NCBI RefSeq assembly: GCF_000761485.1
Contig: NZ_JPMX01000006.1
Location: 1-64,000 of the forward strand
Reading direction: 5' to 3'
DNA: 64,000 bases
From: Modestobacter caceresii
GTDB lineage: Bacteria; Actinomycetota; Actinomycetes; Mycobacteriales; Geodermatophilaceae
Part shown: piece by piece, positions 1-8,768 of the stretch
Layout: every line of letters starts with the position of its first letter
Numbering within the stretch: position 1 is the first letter of the stretch
Notes under the pieces: generated by a model
The model's input: only the letters and a program-made list of their open reading frames with translations
Told to the model about the DNA's origin: nothing
Database searches by the model: none
Made by a program: the position numbers and the translations under genes

Positions 1-52
1 GGACCCCAGCGGGTGTGTCACCGAAGCGGGGCGAAGGTTCGCAGCCGCGGCA

Positions 53-577
53 CTAGCTCTCCTCGGGGCCCAGCCGCGCCTGCTGGAGGCCGTAGGCGCC
101 GCGGTGGAACAGCAGCGGCGTGCGGGAGGCGTCGGCGCCGAGGTCGAGCACCCGCGCGACGACGATGGTGTGGTCACCGCCGTCGTACTCGGCCCACAGC
201 TCGCTGTCGATCCAGGCGACGACGTCGGCGAGCACGGGGGAGCCGTGCGGGCTGGGCGCCCACTGCACGCCCGCGTACTTGTCGGCGCCGGAGCGGGCGA
301 ACTGCCGGGACAGGCCGCTCTGCTCGTCGGCGAGCACGTTGACGCAGAACCGGCCGGCCTCGCGCAGCAACGGCCAGGTGCGGGACGTGCGGGCCGGGGC
401 GAACGCGACCAGCGGCGGGTCCAGGGACAGCGAGCTGAACGACTGGCAGGTGAAGCCCACCGGGCCGTCGGCGGCCATCGCCGTCACCACGGTGACGCCG
501 GAGACGAAGTGCCCGAGCACGTCCCGCATCACCGAGGGGTCGACCACTGCCGGGGGGACGTCCGCTCCTGGGTTCAC
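53..577 (-). CDS. flavin reductase family protein (FMN-binding split barrel)
   Basis: About 174 residues. The sequence VLGHFVSGVTVVTA, then SFSSLSLDPPLVAFAP and FCVNVLADEQ, is the typical signature of short-chain flavin reductases that reduce FMN or FAD with NAD(P)H and hand it to a partner monooxygenase; a conserved HRGAYG lies near the C-terminus. I chose GTG at 577 because it leaves a normal 16-residue lead before MRDVLGHF; an ATG at 529 is the fallback and would remove that lead. It is on the same strand as the HMG-CoA lyase, 47 bases downstream of it, so cotranscription is plausible. No partner monooxygenase is visible in the window, so the substrate is unknown. Confidence 0.85.
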   Translation of the reverse strand: MNPGADVPPAVVDPSVMRDVLGHFVSGVTVVTAMAADGPVGFTCQSFSSLSLDPPLVAFAPARTSRTWPLLREAGRFCVNVLADEQSGLSRQFARSGADKYAGVQWAPSPHGSPVLADVVAWIDSELWAEYDGGDHTIVVARVLDLGADASRTPLLFHRGAYGLQQARLGPEES

Positions 578-624
578 GCCGTCGATCCCATCACGCGCGA
601 CCCGGTGGGGCACCGTGCGACCAG

Positions 625-1566
625 TCACCCACCGCTGACCACCGCGCCGCGGGGCGCGTTGCGCCCACCGGCCCGGTACAGGGAGCTGGGCAGCTGATGA
701 CCGACGGCCCGCTCGGTGACCGCGGCCGCAGCCAGGACGGCGTCCAGGTCGATGCCGGTCGCCACGTCGGCGTCGGCCAGCCAGTAGACGAGCTCCTCGG
801 TGGCGATGTTGCCGCTGGCGCCCGGCGCGAACGGGCACCCGCCCAGGCCGCCGACCGAGGAGTCGAGCTGGGTGACGCCGGCCTGCAGGGCCGCCAGCGC
901 GTTGGCCTGGCCGGTGCCGCGGGTGTCGTGGAAGTGCACGCCCAGCGGCACGCCCGGGCAGGCCCGGCGGACCTCGTCCAGCAGCCGCACGACGCGCGCC
1001 GGGGTGGTCGTCCCGATGGTGTCGCCCAGGCACAGCTGGTCGGCGCCGGCGGTGACCGCGGCCCGGGTGACGTCGACGGTGCGGGCCACCGGCGTCCGCC
1101 CGTCGAACGGGCAGTCCCAGGCGGTGGCGACGATGACCTCCAGGGAGCCGCCGGCGCCGTGGGCGAGCTCGGCGATCTGCCCCACCGCGGCGACGGCCTC
1201 GGCGGTCGAGCGGCCGGCGTTGGCGCGGCTGTGCGAGTCGGCGGCGGAGACCACGTACTCCAGGTGCGCGATGCCCGCGTCGACCGCCCGGACCGCGCCC
1301 CGCGGGTTGGCCACCAGGGCGGAGAAGTGCACGCCGTCGAAGCGGTGCAGCTCGGCGGCGACCTGGTCGGCGTCGGCCAGGGCGGGCACCGCCTTCGGTG
1401 AGACGAAGGAGGTCACCTCGATCCGCCGGACGCCGGTGGCCACCAGCGACTCCAGCATGGCCAGCTTGTCGGCCAGGGGGACCGGGTCCTCCAGCTGGAG
1501 CCCGTCCCGCATCCCGACCTCACGGATGTCGACCGCCGTCGGCAGCACCAGGTCGAACTCGTTCAC
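625..1566 (-). CDS. mvaB: hydroxymethylglutaryl-CoA lyase
   Basis: 313 residues, a normal bacterial length. The N-terminal VGMRDGLQ motif, the HFHDTRGTG metal-site segment and the GGLGGCPFAPGASGN signature carrying the catalytic cysteine identify HMG-CoA lyase, a TIM-barrel enzyme that cleaves HMG-CoA to acetoacetate and acetyl-CoA at the end of leucine breakdown. The start is GTG at 1566, preceded by a strong GAGGAGG ribosome site (complement of 1571-1579). Acyl-CoA carboxylase or dehydrogenase genes that often accompany it would lie left of the window. The upstream gap to the exporter gene holds the 36-bp palindrome at 1601-1636. Confidence 0.92.
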   Translation of the reverse strand: MNEFDLVLPTAVDIREVGMRDGLQLEDPVPLADKLAMLESLVATGVRRIEVTSFVSPKAVPALADADQVAAELHRFDGVHFSALVANPRGAVRAVDAGIAHLEYVVSAADSHSRANAGRSTAEAVAAVGQIAELAHGAGGSLEVIVATAWDCPFDGRTPVARTVDVTRAAVTAGADQLCLGDTIGTTTPARVVRLLDEVRRACPGVPLGVHFHDTRGTGQANALAALQAGVTQLDSSVGGLGGCPFAPGASGNIATEELVYWLADADVATGIDLDAVLAAAAVTERAVGHQLPSSLYRAGGRNAPRGAVVSGG

Positions 1567-1600
1567 GCCAGGCCTCCTCGCCGTCGACCCCCATCCTGCC

Positions 1601-1636
1601 CCCGGGTCCCGGTTCCACGTGGAACCGGGACCCGGG
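1601..1636. repeat. 36-bp perfect palindrome centred on a parS-like site
   Basis: Read directly: CCCGGGTCCC at 1601-1610, then GGTTCCACGT|GGAACC, then GGGACCCGGG to 1636 is self-complementary over all 36 bases. Its core GTTCCACGTGGAAC (1612-1625) matches the ParB centromere site known from Pseudomonas and fits the general parS consensus TGTTNCACGTGAAACA. It lies 5 bases beyond the end of the MMPL exporter gene and 34 bases upstream of the HMG-CoA lyase start. As RNA it would form a strong hairpin, so it may also end exporter transcription. Confidence 0.75.
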
Positions 1637-1641
1637 TGTGC

Positions 1642-3882
1642 TCAGCTGCCCACCGGCTCCGGGATGCGCTCGGCCTCCACGGTCCGGCCGAGCTTGGCGC
1701 CCTCGACGTCCAGGTCGGGCAGCAGCCGGTCCAGCCAGCGCGGCAGCCACCAGGCCGAGCGGCCCAGCAGCGCCAGCACGGCGGGCACCAGCGTCATCCG
1801 GACGACGAACGCGTCGACCAGGACGCCGACCGCCAGCCCGAAGGCGATCGCCTTGACGGTCACGTCCTCGATGGTCACGAAGCTGCCGAACACCGAGAAC
1901 ATGATCAGTGCCGCCGCGACCACCACCCGGGACGCGTGCCGCATGCCGGCGACGACCGCCGCCTGCGGCGCCGCCCCGTGCACGAACTCCTCGCGCATCC
2001 GGGAGACGAGGAAGACCTCGTAGTCCATGGCCAGGCCGAAGAGGACCGCCATCAGCAGGATCGGCATGAAGCTGATGACCGGCCCCGTGGCCGGCACCCC
2101 GAAGACGTCCATCAGCCAGCCCCACTGGAACACCGCGACGACGGCGCCGAACGAGGCACCGACCGACAGCAGGAAGCCCAGCGCGGCCTTGATCGGCACC
2201 AGGACCGAGCGGAAGACCAGCAGCAGCAGGACCAGCGCCAGCCCCACGACGACCAGGGTGAACGGCAGCAGCGCGTCGCCCAGCCGGTCGGAGACGTCGA
2301 TGGCGACGGCGGTCTGCCCGGTCACCGTCACGTCGGCGCCGGTGTCGGCCGCCAGGTCGTCCGCGAGGTCGCGCAGCTCGGCGACGAGTGCGGTCGTCGC
2401 CTCGTCCTGCGGGCCGCTCTCCGGCACGACCTGGACGATCGCGGCGGTGCCGTCGGCCAGCACCTGGGGCGCGGCGAAGGCGACGTCGTCCAGGCCGCCG
2501 GTGAACTCCCCGGGCTGCCCGGTCGGCGTGCCGCCGATCGCGGCGGCGGCCTGGCCGGCCGCCTGCTCGGCGGTGGCCGGCTCCAGCCCGTCGAGGAAGA
2601 CGATGAGCGGGCCGTTGGCCCCGGGACCGAAGAACTCGCTGACCGCGTCGTAGGCCTGCCGGGTGGTGCTCTCCTCCGCGGCGGTGCTGGCGTCGGGCAG
2701 GGCCAGCCGCAGCTGCAGCGCGGGGATCGCGACCACCAGCAGACCGACGACCGTGACCAGCACGGTGAGCAGCGGCCGGCGGGTGACGAAGGCGCCCCAG
2801 CGGGCACCCCCGGTGCGGGCCGGCGCCCCCTCGTGCTCGGCGAGCGCGCGTTCGCGGCGGGCGGCGCGGGACCCCGGCTTGGGCACCAGTCGGGAGCCGG
2901 CGAAGCCCAGCAGCGCGGGCAGCAGGGTGAGCGCGACCAGGACGGCGACCAGCACGGTCCCGGCGGCGCCCAGGCCCATCACGGTGAGGAAGGGGATGCC
3001 GACGACGGCGAGCCCGGAGAGCGCGATGATCACGGTCAGGCCGGCGAAGACGACGGCGGACCCGGCCGTGCCGGCGGCCCGCCCCGCGGACTCCTCGGGG
3101 TCCATGCCGGCGGCCAGCTGGGAGCGGTGCCGGGACAGGATGAACAGCGTGTAGTCGATGCCGACCGCCAGGCCGATCATCAGCGCCAGCGTCGGGGCGG
3201 TCGAGGACAGCGTGATGAGCCCGGACGTCGCCAGCAGCCCGGTGAGCCCGATGCCCACGCCGACCAGCGCGGTCAGCAGGTTCATGCCGGCGGCGAGCAG
3301 GGAGCCGAAGGTGATCACGAGGACCAGGACGGCGACCACGACGCCGATGAGCTCCAGCGGGCCGACGGTGACCGCCCCGGTGTTGAAGGCGGCACCGCCG
3401 ACCTCGACCTCCAGGCCTGCGTCGGTGGCCGCGGTGGTGGCCGCCTGCATGTCCTCCAGGGCGGTCTCGCCGAGTTCGGGGCCCTGCACCGAGTACTGCA
3501 CCGGCGCCAGGGCTGCGCGCCCGTCCGGGCTGATCGACTGGGTGGCGAAGGGGTCCTGCACCCCGGCGACCTGGTCGACCTGGCCGGCCGCGGCCACGGT
3601 CTCCGCGATCGCGGCGGCGTACTGCGGGTCGGCCACCGTGGCGCCCTCGGGAGCGACGAACACCAGCTGCGCGCCGACCCCGGCGGCTGCGGGGGAGACC
3701 TCGTCGAGCCGGTCCAGCGCCGCCTGGGACTCCGAGCCGGGGATGGTGAACTCGTCGTCGAACTCCCCGCCGATGGTGAGGAAGAGCGTCACGACGAGGC
3801 CGAGGACCGCGAGCCAGGCCACGGAGAACAGCCCGCGGCGGCGGTAGGCCGCGCGGCCGATCCGGTAGAGCAGGGTGGACAT
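1642..3882 (-). CDS. MMPL family RND-type transporter
   Basis: 746 residues with the duplicated MMPL layout: an N-terminal membrane helix at about 18-40, a large outer domain, a helix bundle containing GIDYTLFILSRHR, a second outer domain and a second bundle containing GLAMDYEVFLVSRMREE. These DY..FL.SR signatures mark MMPL proteins, which use the proton gradient to move lipids or drugs outward. The gene lies 22 bases after the TetR gene on the same strand, so both are probably one repressor-controlled operon and the cargo may be the TetR ligand. The actual substrate cannot be read from sequence. Confidence 0.9.
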   Translation of the reverse strand: MSTLLYRIGRAAYRRRGLFSVAWLAVLGLVVTLFLTIGGEFDDEFTIPGSESQAALDRLDEVSPAAAGVGAQLVFVAPEGATVADPQYAAAIAETVAAAGQVDQVAGVQDPFATQSISPDGRAALAPVQYSVQGPELGETALEDMQAATTAATDAGLEVEVGGAAFNTGAVTVGPLELIGVVVAVLVLVITFGSLLAAGMNLLTALVGVGIGLTGLLATSGLITLSSTAPTLALMIGLAVGIDYTLFILSRHRSQLAAGMDPEESAGRAAGTAGSAVVFAGLTVIIALSGLAVVGIPFLTVMGLGAAGTVLVAVLVALTLLPALLGFAGSRLVPKPGSRAARRERALAEHEGAPARTGGARWGAFVTRRPLLTVLVTVVGLLVVAIPALQLRLALPDASTAAEESTTRQAYDAVSEFFGPGANGPLIVFLDGLEPATAEQAAGQAAAAIGGTPTGQPGEFTGGLDDVAFAAPQVLADGTAAIVQVVPESGPQDEATTALVAELRDLADDLAADTGADVTVTGQTAVAIDVSDRLGDALLPFTLVVVGLALVLLLLVFRSVLVPIKAALGFLLSVGASFGAVVAVFQWGWLMDVFGVPATGPVISFMPILLMAVLFGLAMDYEVFLVSRMREEFVHGAAPQAAVVAGMRHASRVVVAAALIMFSVFGSFVTIEDVTVKAIAFGLAVGVLVDAFVVRMTLVPAVLALLGRSAWWLPRWLDRLLPDLDVEGAKLGRTVEAERIPEPVGS

Positions 3883-3904
3883 CGGTTCTCCTGGTTTCAG
3901 CCGG

Positions 3905-4531
3905 TCAGGGGGTGGTCGAGGGGGGCGACACCGCGCCGCGGACGAGAGAGAGCAGGGCGGTGCGGCGCAGGGGCTCGAGGTCGCCCTGCGCGGTGAGCGA
4001 CATGACCGTGAGCCCGCTGAGCAACGCGGTGGCCGCCCCGATGAGGTCGGCGGCCGGCAGGGTGAAGGTCAGTCCCGCCTCGGCGGCCATCCGGTCGACG
4101 AGGTCGGCGAGCCGGCTGCCGAGCTGGTCGTCGTGTCGGCGCAGCACCTCGGCGGCCTCGGGGTTCCGGGCGGCGTGCAGCGTGTACTCGGTGACCACCA
4201 GGGCCCAGGTGCGGTCGCAGCGGAAGGCACCCAGCACCCGGTCGACCGCAGCGGCGAGGGGATCCGGCTCGTCGGCGAGACCGGTGAGGAGCTCGGCGAC
4301 CCGGGCGAGGTCGCGCTCGACCTCGCGGGTCATCAACGCCTCGAACAGCTCGTCCTTGGTCTTGAAGCTGGAGTAGAAGGCGCCGCGGGTGAACCCACCG
4401 CGGCTGCAGATGTCCTCGACGCTGGCCGCGGCGAAGCCCTGCTCGGCGAAGGTCTGCAGGGCGGCGTCCAACAGCCGCTCGACGGTCGCCTCGCGACGGC
4501 GCTTGGGCCGCTGCAGGTCGACGTCGGTCAC
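3905..4531 (-). CDS. TetR family transcriptional repressor
   Basis: 208 residues. The N-terminal helix-turn-helix runs from about residue 13 to 60 (LLDAALQTFAEQGFAAASVEDI, then GFTRGAFYSSFKTKDELF), the standard TetR_N fold; the rest is the variable ligand-binding half. The GTG start at 4531 fits the normal short basic lead (TDVDLQRPKRR). It is followed closely by the MMPL exporter gene, the common repressor-plus-pump arrangement. A nested palindrome at 4531-4565 abuts the start codon and is the likely autoregulatory operator. Confidence 0.9.
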   Translation of the reverse strand: MTDVDLQRPKRRREATVERLLDAALQTFAEQGFAAASVEDICSRGGFTRGAFYSSFKTKDELFEALMTREVERDLARVAELLTGLADEPDPLAAAVDRVLGAFRCDRTWALVVTEYTLHAARNPEAAEVLRRHDDQLGSRLADLVDRMAAEAGLTFTLPAADLIGAATALLSGLTVMSLTAQGDLEPLRRTALLSLVRGAVSPPSTTP

Positions 4532-4565
4532 GATGCAGGACTGTATTGGATACAGCCGTGCATCG
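4531..4565. promoter_or_regulatory. nested palindromic operator for the TetR-MMPL operon
   Basis: Two concentric inverted repeats: outer arms CGATGCA (4531-4537) and TGCATCG (4559-4565), inner arms CTGTA (4541-4545) and TACAG (4551-4555), all perfect and sharing one centre. It is AT-richer than its surroundings and touches the TetR start codon. Binding here would block the operon; that role is inferred from position and symmetry. Confidence 0.65.
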
Positions 4566-4620
4566 ACATGCGAACTGCGTCACCCCGGCCGGGCCGGCCG
4601 GGCCTCCTACCTGGCCCTGT

Positions 4621-4681
4621 GGGGACCTACCCGGCGGTCTGCCACCCGGTAGGTCCCCGTGGGATCAGGTCACCTGATCCC
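4621..4681 (-). terminator. double hairpin downstream of glpD
   Basis: Two perfect inverted repeats follow the glpD stop: GGGATCAGGT / ACCTGATCCC (4661-4670 and 4672-4681, one base between) and GGGGACCTACC / GGTAGGTCCCC (4621-4631 and 4648-4658). There is no T-run, as usual at this GC content. Their place between the glpD end and the TetR operator fits transcription termination of glpD. Confidence 0.6.
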
Positions 4682-4689
4682 GGCGGGGC

Positions 4690-6417
4690 TCAGCCCAGGG
4701 CGCGGCCGACGGCGACGGCGCGGGTGTCCGGTGCGGCGACCCGGGCGGCGTCGGCCTCCTGGTCGTCGGCAGCCTCCTGCGAGCGGCGCTCGGCTTCCAC
4801 CCGGGCCGTGTAGCTCTCGACCTCGCTGGCGATCCGCTCGTCGTCCCAGCCCAGCACCCCGGCGACCGCCCGGGCGACCGGCTCGGCGGACTCGACCCCG
4901 CGGTGCGGGGTCTCGATGGAGATCCGGGTGCGCCGGGCCAACAGGTCGTCCAGGTGCAGCGCGGCCTCGTGCGCGGCCGACCACACCATCTCCACCATCA
5001 GGTACTCCTCGGCGCCGGGCACCGGCTCGAGCAGCTCGGGGGCGTCGGTGGCCAGGTCGAGCACCTCGGGGGTGAGCGACCCGAACCGGTTGATCAGGTG
5101 CTCGGCGCGGAAGCGCGGGATGCCCCACCGGTCGGAGAGCCCGTCGAGGGAGTTGACCATCGCCGCGTAGCCCTCGGCGCCGACCAGCGGGATGTTCTCG
5201 GTGACGCTCGGCGGGACCCGGCGGGTGACGTCCTCGGCCACGGCGTCCACGGCGTCGGCGGCCATCGGCCGGTAGGTCGTGTACTTGCCGCCGGCGACGG
5301 CGATGACGCCGGGCATCGGCCGGGCGACCGCGTGCTCCCGGGAGAGCTGACTGGTCGACTCCTGCTCACCGGACAGCAGCGGGCGCAGCCCGGCGTAGAC
5401 CCCGGTGATGTCGGCGTGCGTCAGCGGGACCGACAGCACCTCGTTGACGTGCTCGAGGATGTAGTCGATGTCGGCCTTGCTGGCGGCCGGGTGGGCCTTG
5501 TCCAGCTCCCAGTCGGTGTCGGTCGTCCCGACGATCCAGTGGCTGCCCCACGGGATCACGAACAGCACGGACTTCTCGGTGCGCAGGATCAGGCCGGTCT
5601 CGCCGTTGATCCGGTCGCGGGGGACGACGATGTGCACGCCCTTGCTGGCCCGCACGTGGAACCGGCCGCGGCCGCCGACGAGGGTCTGGACGTCGTCGGT
5701 CCACACCCCGGTGGCGTTGACGACCACCTCGCTGCAGACGTCGACCTCGTTCCCGGTCTCGACGTCGCGCACCTTCGCCCCGACCACCCGGCCGCCGGCG
5801 TGCTCGAAGGAGACGACCTCGGCGGAGTTCAGCACCGTGGCCCCGTAGGCGGCGGCGGTGCGGGCGACGGTGAGCGTGTGGCGGGCGTCGTCGGCCTGCG
5901 CGTCGTAGTAGCGGATCGCGCCGACGAGGGACTCCGGCTTGAGCGCCGGGAACAGCCGCCGGGCACCGGTCCGGGTCAGCTGCTTCTGCGCGGGCATCGG
6001 ATCGGCCAGCCCGCCGAATCGGGCCAGCGCGTCGTACAGCGTGATCCCGGCGGTGACGTAGGGCCGCTCCCAGTGACGGGTCAGCGGGTAGAGGAAGGGC
6101 ACCGGCTTGACCAGGTGCGGGGCGATCCGGTTCACCGCGAGGTCGCGTTCGTGCAGCGCCTCCCGGACCAGCCCGAAGTCGAACTGCTCCAGGTAGCGCA
6201 GCCCGCCGTGGAAGAGCTTGGAGGAGCGCGAGGAGGTGCCGCTGGCGAAGTCGCGGGCCTCGACCAGCGCCGTCTTGAGGCCGCGGGTGGCCGCGTCCAG
6301 AGCGACCCCGGCGCCGGTCACCCCGCCACCGATCACCAGGACCTCGAAGTCACCGGCCGCGAGGTCGGCCCAGGCCTGGGCGCGCTGCTCGGGGCCGAGT
6401 GGGCGGACTGCCGTCAT
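4690..6417 (-). CDS. glpD: glycerol-3-phosphate dehydrogenase, FAD-dependent
   Basis: 575 residues from the ATG at 6417, which has a GAGGAG ribosome site at the right distance; upstream in-frame starts (to 6465) lack one. The FAD-binding VLVIGGGVTGAGVALDAATRG segment, the SSRSSKLFHGGLRYLEQ motif and IPWGSHWIVGTTDTDW identify GlpD. It oxidises glycerol 3-phosphate to dihydroxyacetone phosphate at the membrane, passing electrons to quinone. The C-terminal DAO_C domain starts near residue 420. It is divergent from the IclR-type regulator gene with glycerol kinase and facilitator genes beyond it, so this is one glycerol regulon. Confidence 0.95.
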   Translation of the reverse strand: MTAVRPLGPEQRAQAWADLAAGDFEVLVIGGGVTGAGVALDAATRGLKTALVEARDFASGTSSRSSKLFHGGLRYLEQFDFGLVREALHERDLAVNRIAPHLVKPVPFLYPLTRHWERPYVTAGITLYDALARFGGLADPMPAQKQLTRTGARRLFPALKPESLVGAIRYYDAQADDARHTLTVARTAAAYGATVLNSAEVVSFEHAGGRVVGAKVRDVETGNEVDVCSEVVVNATGVWTDDVQTLVGGRGRFHVRASKGVHIVVPRDRINGETGLILRTEKSVLFVIPWGSHWIVGTTDTDWELDKAHPAASKADIDYILEHVNEVLSVPLTHADITGVYAGLRPLLSGEQESTSQLSREHAVARPMPGVIAVAGGKYTTYRPMAADAVDAVAEDVTRRVPPSVTENIPLVGAEGYAAMVNSLDGLSDRWGIPRFRAEHLINRFGSLTPEVLDLATDAPELLEPVPGAEEYLMVEMVWSAAHEAALHLDDLLARRTRISIETPHRGVESAEPVARAVAGVLGWDDERIASEVESYTARVEAERRSQEAADDQEADAARVAAPDTRAVAVGRALG

Positions 6418-6476
6418 TGCGAACTCCTCGGTACGGGCCATCGCCGACGACGGCGCACGATGCACCCACGGTAGGT

Positions 6477-6523
6477 CGGTCCGTGACGGACCGTCGACGG
6501 CCGCTGTCTGACATGGTCGGACA
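6477..6523. promoter_or_regulatory. two palindromic operator candidates between glpD and the IclR-type regulator gene
   Basis: Site 1: CGGTCCG-TGA-CGGACCG at 6477-6493, perfect 7-base arms. Site 2: TGTCTGAC-ATG-GTCGGACA at 6505-6523, seven of eight arm positions paired. Both lie in the 160-base divergent region and their arms share GGTC/GGAC elements. IclR regulators of glycerol genes (GylR in Streptomyces) bind such regions; binding here is inferred. Confidence 0.5.
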
Positions 6524-6577
6524 ACTCACGTGCGCTGGGTCACCACCCGGGCCCGCGATGGCCTAGCGTCGGGCGCC

Positions 6578-7273
6578 GTGCCGGGCACCGTGCAGTCCAT
6601 CGAGCGGGCAGCGGCGATCCTGCGCGTGGTGGCCGGCTCCGGCGGCACGCTGGGCGTCACCGACATCGCCGCAGCGGTCGGGCTGGCCAAGACCACCGCG
6701 CACAGCCTGCTGCGCACCCTGCTGCACGTCGGCTTCGTGGCGCAGGACCCGGCCACCGGCCGCTACGCACTGGGCACCGGACTGCTCCGGCTGGGCACGC
6801 CCCTGGACGTCAACGAGCTGCGGGCCCGCTCCTCGAACTGGGCCGACGCCCTGGCGTCCCGCAGCGGGCAGGCGGTGCGGCTGGCCACCCTCGCCGGCAC
6901 GGAGGTCGTCGTCGTCCACCACGTCTTCCGCCCCGACGACTCCGCTCAGGTGCTCGAGGTCGGCACCGCCCTCCCTGCGCGCAGCACCGCACTGGGCAAG
7001 GTGCTGCTGGCGTACGGGGCCACCCACCCGCCCGAGCTGGCCGAGGTGCGCGCCCATGGCTGGGCGGCGGAGCGGGGCGAGCAGGAGCCGGGCGTGGGCG
7101 CGATCGCCGCTCCCGTCCGCGACGCGGGTGGCCTGGTGGTCGCCGCCCTGGGCGTCAGCGGGGCGCTGACCTCGCTGTTCGACGCTCGCGGCGTACCCCG
7201 CAGCCTGCTGCTGGCCATGGTCGTGGACGCCGCCCACGCGGTGTCCCGCGAGCTGGGGCACGGCGGTGGCTGA
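6578..7273 (+). CDS. IclR family regulator, GylR-like
   Basis: 231 residues from GTG at 6578. The sequence VQSIERAAAILRVVAG begins the winged helix (LGVTDIAAAVGLAKTTAHSLLRTLLHVGFV), followed by the IclR effector domain from about residue 75 with the PARSTALGKVLLAYG motif. An in-frame ATG at 6530 would add 16 residues unlike the family. Its stop overlaps the glpK start by 8 bases, so the two are translationally coupled. Position between glpD and glpK matches gylR of Streptomyces, the glycerol-operon repressor; ligand (glycerol or glycerol 3-phosphate) is inferred. Confidence 0.88.
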   Translation: MPGTVQSIERAAAILRVVAGSGGTLGVTDIAAAVGLAKTTAHSLLRTLLHVGFVAQDPATGRYALGTGLLRLGTPLDVNELRARSSNWADALASRSGQAVRLATLAGTEVVVVHHVFRPDDSAQVLEVGTALPARSTALGKVLLAYGATHPPELAEVRAHGWAAERGEQEPGVGAIAAPVRDAGGLVVAALGVSGALTSLFDARGVPRSLLLAMVVDAAHAVSRELGHGGG

Positions 7274-8768
7274 CCGCTACGTGCTGGCCGTCGACCAGGG
7301 GACGACGTCGACGCGGTCGCTGGTGTTCGACCGGGGCGGCCGGATGGTCGCCGTCCGCCAGCGCGAGCACCACCAGTACTTCCCCCGCCCCGGCTGGGTC
7401 GAGCACGACCCGATGGAGATCTGGGCGAACACCCAGCGGACCGCCGCGCAGGTGCTCGGCGACATGCCCGACGCCGGGGACGTCGTGGCACTGGGCATCG
7501 CCAACCAGCGGGAGACCACCGTGGTCTGGGACCGGGTCACCGGCCGGCCGGTGACCCGGGCGCTGGTCTGGCAGGACACCCGCACCGCCGACCTGGTGAC
7601 GGAGCTGGCCGCCCGGCCCGACGCCGGCCTGGTGGCCGAGCGCAGCGGGATGGCGATCGCCGGCTACTTCTCCGGCCCGCGGTTGCGCTGGATCCTCGAC
7701 CACGTGCCCCGCGCCCGGGAGCGCGCCGAACGCGGCGAGCTGCTGTTCGGCACCATGGAGACCTGGCTGATCTGGAACCTCACCGGCGGGCCGGACGGCG
7801 GCGTCCACGTCACCGACGTGACGAACGCGAGCCGCACCCTGCTGATGGACGTGCGCAGCTGCCGGTGGGACCCCGACCTGCTCGCCTTCTTCGACATCCC
7901 GGCGGAGATGCTGCCGGAGATCCGCCCGTCGGTCGGCGTCCTGGGCACGGCCACCGCGCTGAACCGGGCGCTGCCGATCGCCGGGGCACTGGGCGACCAG
8001 CAGGCGGCGCTGTTCGGCCAGGCCTGCTTCGCCCCCGGCGAGGCCAAGTGCACCTACGGCACGGGCAGCTTCCTGCTGCAGAACACCGGCACCGAACTGG
8101 TGCGCACCCGCTCCGGGTCGATCAGCACGGTGGCCTACCAGCTGGCCGGGGAGCCGGTCCGGTACGCGCTGGAGGGTTCGGTCGCCGTCGCCGGTGCACT
8201 GGTGCAGTGGCTGCGGGACGGGCTGGGCCTCATCAGCTCGGCCGCGGAGGTGGAGACCCTCGCCCGCACGGTCGGCGACAACGGCGGCTGCTACGTCGTC
8301 CCGGCGTTCTCCGGGCTGCTGGCCCCGCACTGGCGGGGGGAGGCCCGCGGCCTGGTCGCCGGGCTCACCTCCTACGTCACCAAGGGGCACCTGGCCCGCG
8401 CGGTGCTGGAGGCCACCGGCTGGCAGACCCGTGACGTGGTGCAGGCGATGGCCGCCGACTCCGGCCTGTCGTTGCCGGCCCTGCGGGTGGACGGCGGGAT
8501 GACCACCAACAACCTGCTCATGCAGTTCGTGGCCGACGCGCTGGACACCCCGGTCGTGCGGCCGATGGTGGGGGAGACGGTCTCCCTCGGGGCCGCCTAC
8601 GCCGCCGGCCTGGCCGTCGGGGTGTGGTCCGACGTCGAGGCGCTGCGCCGGAACTGGCACCGGTCGGCGCAGTGGACGCCGACGCCGGAGCGGGCGCGGG
8701 CACTGACCGCGGAGTACCCCCGCTGGGAGCGGGCGGTGGAGCTGAGCATCGCCTGGGGAGCCCCCTGA
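7266..8768 (+). CDS. glpK: glycerol kinase (copy 1)
   Basis: 500 residues, FGGY kinase family. [13 protein letters not shown] (phosphate 1 loop), PGWVEHDPMEIW, ANQRETTVVWDR, GDQQAALFGQACF and VDGGMTTNNLLMQ are standard GlpK motifs, so the protein should phosphorylate glycerol in the cytosol. The GTG start lies inside the end of the regulator gene. A second, closely similar kinase begins at 9726; this copy differs in having more Arg and Ala replacements and a shorter insert after the QDTRTADLVTEL segment. Which copy is the main enzyme cannot be told from sequence. Confidence 0.93.
   Translation: MADRYVLAVDQGTTSTRSLVFDRGGRMVAVRQREHHQYFPRPGWVEHDPMEIWANTQRTAAQVLGDMPDAGDVVALGIANQRETTVVWDRVTGRPVTRALVWQDTRTADLVTELAARPDAGLVAERSGMAIAGYFSGPRLRWILDHVPRARERAERGELLFGTMETWLIWNLTGGPDGGVHVTDVTNASRTLLMDVRSCRWDPDLLAFFDIPAEMLPEIRPSVGVLGTATALNRALPIAGALGDQQAALFGQACFAPGEAKCTYGTGSFLLQNTGTELVRTRSGSISTVAYQLAGEPVRYALEGSVAVAGALVQWLRDGLGLISSAAEVETLARTVGDNGGCYVVPAFSGLLAPHWRGEARGLVAGLTSYVTKGHLARAVLEATGWQTRDVVQAMAADSGLSLPALRVDGGMTTNNLLMQFVADALDTPVVRPMVGETVSLGAAYAAGLAVGVWSDVEALRRNWHRSAQWTPTPERARALTAEYPRWERAVELSIAWGAP

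Noticed and set aside
1636-3996. A 786-codon plus-strand frame opposite the MMPL gene
   Set aside because: Gly/Asp/Gln/His-rich shadow; the minus strand encodes clear MMPL signatures.
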